Source: Pseudomonadales bacterium
GTDB lineage: Bacteria > Pseudomonadota > Gammaproteobacteria > Pseudomonadales > Moraxellaceae
Direction of reading: 5' to 3'
Length of the DNA stretch: 13,619 nucleotides
Assembly: GCA_013043915.1 (NCBI GenBank)
Contig: JABEVH010000072.1
Location: 1-13,619, forward strand
Shown: positions 7,826 through 13,619 of the stretch, one piece after another
Layout: the number at the start of each line of letters is the position of its first letter
Position numbering within the stretch: position 1 is the first letter of the stretch
Notes under the pieces: generated by a model
The model's database searches: none
Told to the model about the DNA's origin: nothing
Seen by the model: only the letters and a program-made list of their open reading frames with translations
Made by a program: the position numbers and the translations under genes

Positions 7826-9658
7826 ATGAGCCAGGACGACGTTATTACCTTGTCACAAGTTGCGCGCAAGGTCCCGGAGTTTCTGACCCATCTGCCCACC
7901 ATGATCAAGGGTCTGCGTATCAGCGCCGATACTGACCCGAATAAAACTGTCGGGTTGGGCTGGGCTTTTGAACAAGCTACCCGCCGTAACCCCCATGGGC
8001 CAGCCGTTTTGTACCAAGAACAACGCTACACCTATGCCCAGTTTAATCAATGGGCTAACCGTATAGCCCATTACTTCTTGGGACAAGGCTTTGCCAAAGG
8101 TGATGTGGTCGCGCTTTTTATCGAAAATCGACCTGAGCTTTTGGCTACCGTGACCGGTTTTGCCAAGATCGGAGTGGTATGTGCTTTGGTCAATACGTCA
8201 CAACGTGATCGCGTACTTGCTCACTCTATCAACCTGGTCAAGCCCAGGGCGATCATACTCGGGGATGAACTACGTTCCCCATTTGCCGATGTACACCCCA
8301 ATTTGAATATCGATAAGGATACCGTCTACTGGTTTGCAGATCAGGATGTTCAACAGGATACGGGAACAGCTCCGGAAGACTATATCAACCTGCAGTTAGC
8401 CATCGCCCGCTGTCCTGTGTTCAACCCCAGCACGACATCGCATATTTTCCGCAAAGATGGTCTTTTTTATGTTTATACCTCGGGAACGACCGGTCTACCC
8501 AAGGCAGCCATTTTTACTCACGGTCGATGGATGAAAGCTTACGGAGCTTTCGGTTATGGCACCGTACGATTTAATAGCCATGACATCCTGTACAATACCC
8601 TCCCCCTCTACCATGCCACCGCGATGGTCGTGTGCTGGGGTTCCTGTATAGCAGGTGCTGCTGGCATTGCGATGCGGCGTAAATTTTCTGCTCGCGAGTT
8701 CTGGAATGATATTCGTAAATTCAATGCTACCAGTTTTGGCTATGTCGGTGAGCTATGCCGTTACTTGCTGGAACTGCCTGCTGATGAACGCGATCAACAA
8801 CACCGTGTTCGTAAAATCCTCGGCAACGGTTTGCGTCCAGGCATCTGGACCCCGTTCAAACAACGCTTTGGTATCGACGAGGTTCTTGAGCTTTACGCCT
8901 CCAGCGAAGGCAATGTCGGATTTACCAATTTGTTCAATTTTGACAATACGGTAGGCTTTTCACCCCTGCCCTATGCCATCGTTGAATATGATAAAGAAAC
9001 CGAACAACCAGCCCGAGGCAAAGATGGTTTTTTGCGTCGGGTAAAACGTGGGCAAGCGGGTCTCCTGATCGCCGAGATTACCGATAAGACGCCTTTTGAT
9101 GGTTACACCGACCCTGCCAAAAATGAGTCCTGTATCCTTCACGATGTATTTGCTAAGGGTGATCGATACTTTAACACCGGTGACTTACTGCGCGATATAG
9201 GCTTCCGTCATGCTCAGTTTGTTGACCGAACGGGTGATACTTTCCGCTGGAAAGGTGAAAATGTATCCACCACTGAAGTCGAAAATATCATGGGAGTTTT
9301 CGGACAAATCGTGGATGCCGTGGTCTACGGGGTTGAAATTCCAGGGACCAACGGACGGGCTGGCATGGCTGCCGTTACACCACGCACTGAAATCAGCCAT
9401 ATTGATTTTCATTTGCTCTACGAGTATCTGCGTAAAGAACTGCCTCCCTATGCCATACCGGTGTTCATTCGTGTCATGAAGCAGATGGAGACTACGGGCA
9501 CATTCAAGTACCAAAAGGTGAATCTGAAAAAAGAAGGGTTTGATGCTGCACAGGTCAAGGGCGATGCCTTACTGGTCTGCCTGCCAGGCACGCATGCTTA
9601 TACGCCCCTCACAGAAGAAATCCATCAAAACATACTGGAGGGACAATACCGATTCTGA
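7826..9658 (+). CDS. atuH: AtuH, acyl-CoA synthetase of the very-long-chain/FATP family
   Basis: This 610-residue AMP-forming ligase is expected to activate citronellate/geranylate or a later acid to its CoA ester (inferred from context). Motifs are YTSGTTGLPK (217-226, ATP loop), YASSEGNVG (357-365), FNTGDLLRD (449-457), DRTGDTFRWKGENV (467-480), typical of the very-long-chain acyl-CoA synthetase/fatty acid transport protein branch, and Lys561 in TGTFKYQK as the likely C-terminal catalytic lysine. The DTFRWKGENV form separates it from FadD-like enzymes. The start is supported by AGGA at 7817-7820, 5 bases before the ATG. It ends the Atu block. It may be transcribed separately as well as by read-through. 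Confidence 0.88.
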   Translation: MSQDDVITLSQVARKVPEFLTHLPTMIKGLRISADTDPNKTVGLGWAFEQATRRNPHGPAVLYQEQRYTYAQFNQWANRIAHYFLGQGFAKGDVVALFIENRPELLATVTGFAKIGVVCALVNTSQRDRVLAHSINLVKPRAIILGDELRSPFADVHPNLNIDKDTVYWFADQDVQQDTGTAPEDYINLQLAIARCPVFNPSTTSHIFRKDGLFYVYTSGTTGLPKAAIFTHGRWMKAYGAFGYGTVRFNSHDILYNTLPLYHATAMVVCWGSCIAGAAGIAMRRKFSAREFWNDIRKFNATSFGYVGELCRYLLELPADERDQQHRVRKILGNGLRPGIWTPFKQRFGIDEVLELYASSEGNVGFTNLFNFDNTVGFSPLPYAIVEYDKETEQPARGKDGFLRRVKRGQAGLLIAEITDKTPFDGYTDPAKNESCILHDVFAKGDRYFNTGDLLRDIGFRHAQFVDRTGDTFRWKGENVSTTEVENIMGVFGQIVDAVVYGVEIPGTNGRAGMAAVTPRTEISHIDFHLLYEYLRKELPPYAIPVFIRVMKQMETTGTFKYQKVNLKKEGFDAAQVKGDALLVCLPGTHAYTPLTEEIHQNILEGQYRF

Positions 9659-9676
9659 CTAAACCTCCCCATGTCT

Positions 9677-9768
9677 ACCACTGAAAAGATTGTGGTCTAC
9701 GGAAAGCGAGGGGATTCTCGCGGTCGTGGGGTTGACTTGGCCGGGTTTTCATGGTGATGCCCGGCTTT
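9677..9768 (+). terminator. Hairpin cluster after atuH, weak terminator candidate
   Basis: Three short hairpins follow atuH. They are ACCAC/GTGGT (9677-9681 with 9692-9696), GCGAG/CTCGC (9706-9710 with 9717-9721), and GCCGGG/CCCGGC (9740-9745 with 9760-9765). Only the last is followed by Ts (TTTGT), so termination is plausible but weak. The rest of the 200-base gap shows no gene. Confidence 0.35.
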
Positions 9769-9798
9769 GTGCATAGACCTTGCTGTCGCTGCTGTTTG

Positions 9799-9828
9799 TT
9801 CTATTCTATACCTTCAGTCTGTAATTAA
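9799..9828 (+). promoter_or_regulatory. Possible promoter for the barrel gene
   Basis: Upstream of the ATG at 9859 the sequence becomes AT-rich. A TTGTTC-like and a TGTAAT-like hexamer lie about 18 bases apart. The match to sigma-70 is poor and no Shine-Dalgarno is obvious before the ATG. Confidence 0.25.
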
Positions 9829-9858
9829 TATCCAACAACATTCAAGTGAACTGGATTA

Positions 9859-11136
9859 ATGACCCTGCTGAACATGCTGTTTCGGTTGTCCTGGTTAATG
9901 CTGTTGATACCCTGCTTAAGCTGGGCATCGAATGGTGACACCAGTTTTTTGGATAACCTGCAAGTTCACGGTTTTGGTACCTTGGGTGCAGCTGCCGGAA
10001 ACCAGTCAAATGTAACCGCTCTGCGTGATCTTTCCAGCAGTCAAGGGGTTTCTCACTTTGGCAACCCATTAGCAACTGATTCAAGATTAGGCTTGCAATT
10101 AGATGCTGCCCTGGGGCATAACTTATCGGCCACAGCGCAGGTAGTTGGTGCCTATCGTATTAATCAAAGTATCGATAGTATTTTGCAATGGGCCTTCGTT
10201 AAATACCAACCTGGACCAACCTGGAGCTTACGCTTAGGACGGTTTGGTACAGATGCTTTTTTGTTATCAGACCAGCGTAACGTAGGTTTCACCTATTTAA
10301 GGGTTAGACCCCCGGTAGAGTTTTATGGGTTTTTACCTCTTTACTCTGTCGATGGTGGTGATTTTCAATACCTTCATCCTCTGGGGGATGGTGTACTTAC
10401 CGCCAAAGCATTCTGGGGTCAATCCAATCCTTACTATTATATTCATGGCAGTTCTCTCGCTGCGAGCACAACTTCCGAGCAGAATCTTCGACCCATTATG
10501 GGTGGCGACCTGATCTGGAAAAATGATGATTGGATACTGCATTCAGCGTATGTCACGCTAAATGTTAATACGTCACTGCCTGGCTTAGACCCCCTTATTC
10601 AAATGGCCCAACAAGCGGGAACCTTATATGCTCCCACGGCCATCACTGCTCAGAACATCACGGTAAGAGATAAAAATATTCAATTTCTTGAAAGTGGTCT
10701 TGCATTTGATGGAGAACACTGGAACGTGACCTCAGAATTGAGTGAAACACTGTTTCAGAGTCAATTTAAAGCCAATGTGGCTTCAGGTTATGTCACCGTG
10801 GGATATCATCTCGATGCTTGGACTCCCTTCATTGGCTATTCACGCGTTTGGCCAACACGCACGGTACCCATCGCCAATGTAGCTGATGCGCCTCCTCAGA
10901 TACAATCCTTGCTCAGTGCCATCAACATCTCTGTTTTTCAATTAACCAATGAGAATCAATACACACAGTCAGCCGGAGTGCGATGGGACTTTTACAATAA
11001 TTTTGATCTCAAGGCACAATTTGATCGTACGGTTGTGCTAGGCCAAGGCGATGAACTCTGGGCAACTCGCGTCGGTGTTGTGCCACGCCAGTCTGGGGTG
11101 AATATGCTGTCGCTGACCTTGGATTGGGTGTTCTGA
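9859..11136 (+). CDS. Outer-membrane beta-barrel (porin-like) protein
   Basis: This is a 425-residue protein with an N-terminal hydrophobic signal peptide and a likely signal peptidase I cut near SWA/SNG (about residue 24). The mature part begins LQVHGFGTLGAA, a common first strand of porin-like barrels. It has many alternating aromatic/polar segments, for example WSLRLGRFG and FYGFLPLY, and ends in Phe (LTLDWVF), the outer-membrane insertion signal. I do not recognise a specific family or substrate. It is the first of three genes: the next gene's ATG overlaps its TGA, so it is probably co-transcribed with that secreted PstS-like protein. It may be a channel, a receptor or an anchor for the signalling proteins that follow. 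The start lacks a good ribosome site; the ATG at 9874 (Met6) is an alternative that keeps most of the signal peptide. Confidence 0.75.
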   Translation: MTLLNMLFRLSWLMLLIPCLSWASNGDTSFLDNLQVHGFGTLGAAAGNQSNVTALRDLSSSQGVSHFGNPLATDSRLGLQLDAALGHNLSATAQVVGAYRINQSIDSILQWAFVKYQPGPTWSLRLGRFGTDAFLLSDQRNVGFTYLRVRPPVEFYGFLPLYSVDGGDFQYLHPLGDGVLTAKAFWGQSNPYYYIHGSSLAASTTSEQNLRPIMGGDLIWKNDDWILHSAYVTLNVNTSLPGLDPLIQMAQQAGTLYAPTAITAQNITVRDKNIQFLESGLAFDGEHWNVTSELSETLFQSQFKANVASGYVTVGYHLDAWTPFIGYSRVWPTRTVPIANVADAPPQIQSLLSAINISVFQLTNENQYTQSAGVRWDFYNNFDLKAQFDRTVVLGQGDELWATRVGVVPRQSGVNMLSLTLDWVF

Positions 11137-11561
11137 TGTTACGTCTAGGGATAGTGCTACTGACACTTTTAAGCATCAGCCTGCAGGGTAGATCTGATGT
11201 AGCTGTCATTGTCAGTAATCATAGTTCCTTAGGTAAGCTTACCCGAGAGCAAGTCCTGGATATCTATACGGGCCGATTGTTGACACTACCGAGTAACGAA
11301 ATCCCATTACCCATGGATTTGCGCGGCACTCCCCCGGTACGACAGTTTTTTTATCAAGACCTGACCGGAAAAAGTCTGCCACAAATTAATTCTTATTGGG
11401 CTCGTTTACTGTTTTCTGGGCAGGCCACCCCGCCTCGACTACTTCCGGATGCTCATGCCATGATCAAAGCTGTGCATGAGAATTCAGCAGCATTAGGTTT
11501 TATCGATGAGCATGATCTTTCACCCGATGTTAAAGTTTTATTTGTATTGCCCATGCCGTAA
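11136..11561 (+). CDS. Small secreted PstS-like (phosphate-binding type) protein
   Basis: This is a 141-residue protein with a signal peptide (hydrophobic residues 1-17, cut near 19-20). The mature part resembles one segment of phosphate-type periplasmic binding proteins: LTREQVLDIYTGRLLTLP (35-52), then an Arg/Phe helix near 69-72, YWARLLFSG (87-95) with PP just after, and an AALGFID segment near 118-124 corresponding to the usual AIGY. At about 120 mature residues it is far shorter than a full two-lobe PstS, so it is unlikely to be a transport binding protein by itself. No ABC transporter genes are nearby. Its neighbours suggest a periplasmic partner or ligand sensor for the diguanylate cyclase; this is inference. 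ATG 11136 (overlapping TGA, TGATG) is chosen over TTG 11124 because it begins the signal peptide directly. No strong Shine-Dalgarno is visible, so coupling is likely. Confidence 0.75.
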   Translation: MLRLGIVLLTLLSISLQGRSDVAVIVSNHSSLGKLTREQVLDIYTGRLLTLPSNEIPLPMDLRGTPPVRQFFYQDLTGKSLPQINSYWARLLFSGQATPPRLLPDAHAMIKAVHENSAALGFIDEHDLSPDVKVLFVLPMP

Positions 11562-11610
11562 TAGCGAGCTGAATTAGTCAACCTGGCTGACTTCTTCAAC
11601 TAGACTAGGT

Positions 11611-11619
11611 TGATATAGT
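11611..11619 (+). promoter_or_regulatory. Extended -10 promoter candidate for the diguanylate cyclase
   Basis: TGATATAGT matches the extended -10 pattern (TG, one base, then TATAGT, five of six to consensus). No good -35 is seen. It predicts a start near 11626 and a leader of only about 14 bases. A separate inverted repeat, TCAACCT (11578-11584) with AGGTTGA (11607-11613), overlaps its left end and could be an operator. Confidence 0.4.
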
Positions 11620-11626
11620 TCTATTT

Positions 11627-11640
11627 TAAGCGTGCGCTTA
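11627..11640 (+). repeat. Palindrome abutting the diguanylate cyclase start codon
   Basis: TAAGCG and CGCTTA are separated by 2 bases, and the last base is the A of the ATG at 11640. It occupies the place where a Shine-Dalgarno should be, and none is seen. The same hexamer pair occurs again after the gene at 13284-13305. Confidence 0.55.
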
Positions 11641-13274
11641 TGATGAAATCATTAGCCTGGAACAGCCTTAAAGTACAAGTTCCACTCCGTGTCATCCGCA
11701 CAGCGCTGGTGCTAGGTGTTATTGCTGTGGTGTTGGGGTATATGACTGCTTATAAGGCAGCGCTCAAAGATGGGCAACAACGTGTTGCCGAGTCCCTGTC
11801 AGCCATGACCTATACTGCCTCCATTGCAGCATTTACCCATGATTACCCCATGACGCAGGACGTACTCAAAGGATTACTGCAAAATTCATATGTTTGCCGA
11901 ACTCATATTCAAAGCGATGACCGACTATTACAAGCCGAGCTGGATAAACCCAACCTTGCTAAAGCCTGTGAGCGTGGCATCGTTATTGACCTATACTCTC
12001 CCTTTGATGCTAACCATCATATCGGTCAACTCCGCGCAGACATATACCGTCCAGCCATTCAGCAACAGGCCATTGCTTCGGCTTTCAACGAAACCATAGC
12101 CCTGCTGCTACTGCTTCTTGGCTCTACTTGGGCATCCTGGCGCGCCATCCATCGCCTGTTGACCCGCCCCATGCTAAATCTTGCGACCCAAGTACATACA
12201 ATCAAACCGGGAAGCTCACAACGACTTAACCCCCTGATCCAGCATCAGCGTAATGAACTTAATCGCTTGACGGATGACATCAATCACTTGCTTGATACTG
12301 TGGAGAATACTTTAAGTGAAGAGCGAAGGCTAAGAGTTCTGATTGAGGCATTGCAACACCAATACCAGTCTATATTTGAGTATGCCCGTACAGGAATTGC
12401 CATGCTGGACAAGCAAGGTCGCTGCACATTGGCCAACCCTGCTGTCGCTAAAATGCTGCATTGGGACCTCCTTGTTGACGGCCCCTTTTGTCTCTGGGGG
12501 GCATGGATAAAACAGACCTTTCAGGATGAGCAAAGTTTCAACAATCTCGTAACCAGTGCTATCGATACGGGCCGTGTTGTGGCCAGTGATTTACCGCTTC
12601 AATCCATCAATAACCAGCAGCCTTGGCTCAATGTATCGGTTTCATCGCATCTGCCTTCTGGGGGACAACTGGTAGAATGTGTGCTGATCGATATCAGCGA
12701 ACGCAAACAGCGTGAAGATGCCACACGTTACCAGGCTGAACATGACCCCTTGACCCATCTGCATAACCGTAGCTCGGGCATTACTACGCTGGAAAATTAT
12801 TTATCCGGGGGACTGTCGACCGGAGCCTTACTGCTCCTCGATGTGGATAGGTTTAAACATATTAATGATACTTTTGGCCATGCTGCCGGTGATACTGTAT
12901 TAATCCAGATAGCCAAGCGTCTGATCAGCGCTGCTCGTGCCGCTGACGTAATTGCACGTATGGGAGGAGATGAGTTTTTAATGGGATTACTCGATACCGG
13001 TGAATCTTCGAACCTAAGCCGTATTCTGGAAAGACTATTAAATCAGGTCACTCAACCTATCGAGATACTTCCCGGCATTTGGCAATGTATTGGAATATCC
13101 GTTGGCGTAGCCCTATTTCCTCAGGCTAGTCTTGATATCATTACGCTGATGAGCCATGCCGACCGCGCCATGTATCGTGTCAAACAAGCTGGCCGTTGTG
13201 GCTACTGTATTTTTGATGGAGAGACCTTTTCTGAGATCAAACTTAGAATACTACCCACGACGGCCTCCATATAA
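11640..13274 (+). CDS. Membrane diguanylate cyclase (TM-periplasmic-TM-HAMP-like-PAS-GGDEF)
   Basis: This 544-residue protein makes cyclic di-GMP from two GTP. A first membrane segment lies at about 20-37. A periplasmic domain spans about 38-151 and contains Cys86 and Cys110, which could form a disulfide. A second membrane segment lies at about 152-170. It is followed by a HAMP-like linker (about 170-222), a coiled stretch, a PAS domain (about 238-352, FEYARTGIAMLD to the ISERK end) and a GGDEF domain (about 360-530). The catalytic motif is intact GGDEF (442-446), and the product-inhibition I-site RxxD (433-436) sits five residues before it. DVDRFKHINDTFGHAAGD and SVGVALFP are also intact. 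There is no EAL domain. The periplasmic part has the size of a small sensor domain (CHASE8-like at a guess). The two secreted proteins upstream suggest that it reads an envelope signal. ATG 11640 is followed by a second ATG (MMK). Confidence 0.9.
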   Translation: MMKSLAWNSLKVQVPLRVIRTALVLGVIAVVLGYMTAYKAALKDGQQRVAESLSAMTYTASIAAFTHDYPMTQDVLKGLLQNSYVCRTHIQSDDRLLQAELDKPNLAKACERGIVIDLYSPFDANHHIGQLRADIYRPAIQQQAIASAFNETIALLLLLLGSTWASWRAIHRLLTRPMLNLATQVHTIKPGSSQRLNPLIQHQRNELNRLTDDINHLLDTVENTLSEERRLRVLIEALQHQYQSIFEYARTGIAMLDKQGRCTLANPAVAKMLHWDLLVDGPFCLWGAWIKQTFQDEQSFNNLVTSAIDTGRVVASDLPLQSINNQQPWLNVSVSSHLPSGGQLVECVLIDISERKQREDATRYQAEHDPLTHLHNRSSGITTLENYLSGGLSTGALLLLDVDRFKHINDTFGHAAGDTVLIQIAKRLISAARAADVIARMGGDEFLMGLLDTGESSNLSRILERLLNQVTQPIEILPGIWQCIGISVGVALFPQASLDIITLMSHADRAMYRVKQAGRCGYCIFDGETFSEIKLRILPTTASI

Positions 13275-13283
13275 CTAAGGTCG

Positions 13284-13305
13284 TAAGCGATCTTCTTGAC
13301 GCTTA
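13284..13305 (+). repeat. Inverted repeat after the diguanylate cyclase gene
   Basis: TAAGCG (13284-13289) and CGCTTA (13300-13305) form a 6-base-pair stem with a 10-base loop, starting 10 bases past the stop. A T-rich run comes only about 20 bases later, so it is a poor intrinsic terminator. Confidence 0.4.
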
Positions 13306-13467
13306 ACGCACTCACACGAAAGTATTATTTTTTCTAACTATATTAGCCCTGTGTTTTGCGTAGACATGAAATTTTACTCATCTTTTTGGATGATTAATTC
13401 AACGTTATTTTTTCACACAACATCTTGCTAAGCTGATCTGTTTTCTGTGTTTATTACATAAATGCTT

Positions 13468-13485
13468 AGAAAATATGAATTTTCT
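13468..13485. repeat. AT-rich inverted repeat beside the DnaA boxes
   Basis: AGAAAAT (13468-13474) and ATTTTCT (13479-13485) are perfect 7-base arms with a 4-base centre. It lies between the 13-mer-like element and the first perfect DnaA box, as expected of an easily melted segment. Confidence 0.5.
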
Positions 13486-13554
13486 GTTAATGTGTTAAGT
13501 TATCCACACCCCTTGTGGATAACTCTGTGGAAACTTGAATAAAAAATTCGAATG

Positions 13555-13575
13555 TCAATCTTGACAAGACATTGA
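13555..13575. repeat. Imperfect palindrome near the right edge
   Basis: TCAATCTTG and its partner CAAGA-CA-TTGA (two extra bases in the right arm) surround a single A. A 5-base-pair hairpin CCTGC/GCAGG follows at 13591-13604. Either could be a protein site for the region or for the next gene; neither is followed by a T-run. Confidence 0.35.
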
Positions 13576-13619
13576 TGCGTCAACTACCCACCTGCCCCAG
13601 CAGGACAAAAATTCAATAT

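Larger units (their letters stand above)
13400..13575. other. DnaA-box cluster with AT-rich flank: candidate replication origin (oriC-like)
   Basis: Two perfect DnaA boxes face each other: TTATCCACA at 13500-13508 and its reverse complement TGTGGATAA at 13514-13522. A third, TGTGGAAAC at 13526-13534, is a near match on the minus strand. TTTTTCACA at 13409-13417 fits a relaxed box. GATCTGTTTTCTG at 13435-13447 matches the E. coli oriC 13-mer (GATCTNTTNTTTT) at 11 of 13 positions. The flank from about 13320 to 13500 is strongly AT-rich and could be an unwinding element. No gene is seen from 13275 to the window end. Origins in proteobacteria often lie beside dnaA, rpmH or mnmG, but none of these is inside the window. 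DnaA boxes also occur as regulatory sites, so origin status is inferred. Confidence 0.5.

Noticed and set aside
1..13619. CRISPR arrays, insertion sequences, tRNA or rRNA genes
   Set aside because: No spaced direct repeats, transposase frames, terminal inverted repeats or structural RNA motifs were recognised by eye.

Overview
All recognised genes in this 13.6 kb window lie on the + strand. Base composition is moderate, roughly half G+C by eye. Gene content (an Atu-type terpenoid pathway, an outer-membrane barrel protein, a membrane diguanylate cyclase and perfect DnaA boxes) points to a Gram-negative proteobacterium, probably gamma or beta. I cannot name the genus.

Positions 3-9658 hold an acyclic monoterpenoid (citronellol/geraniol type) catabolic cluster in the order AtuA (C-terminal end only) - AtuB - AtuC - AtuD - AtuE - AtuF - AtuG - AtuH. 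This is the same order I recall for atuABCDEFGH of Pseudomonas aeruginosa. The genes overlap or nearly touch, except for a 149-base gap before atuH. Read as a pathway, AtuH makes the CoA thioester. AtuD oxidises citronellyl-CoA to cis-geranyl-CoA. AtuC plus AtuF carboxylate geranyl-CoA to isohexenylglutaconyl-CoA, and AtuE hydrates that product. The jobs of AtuA and of the two short-chain dehydrogenases AtuB and AtuG are not settled. AtuB has no YxxxK catalytic pair and resembles peroxisomal trans-2-enoyl-CoA reductase.

Positions 9659-9858 are non-coding, with several small hairpins and a possible promoter. Positions 9859-13274 hold a second, unrelated set of three genes: a signal-peptide outer-membrane barrel protein, a small secreted PstS-like protein whose ATG overlaps the barrel gene's stop codon, and, after a 78-base gap, a membrane diguanylate cyclase (TM - periplasmic domain - TM - HAMP-like linker - PAS - GGDEF with an intact I-site). 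This looks like an envelope-to-c-di-GMP signalling set, analogous in layout but not evidently homologous to YfiB/YfiR/YfiN.

Positions 13275-13619 are non-coding and AT-rich. They carry two perfect, inverted DnaA boxes, a third near match, a 13-mer-like element and AT-rich inverted repeats. This resembles a chromosomal replication origin or another DnaA-controlled region at the right edge.
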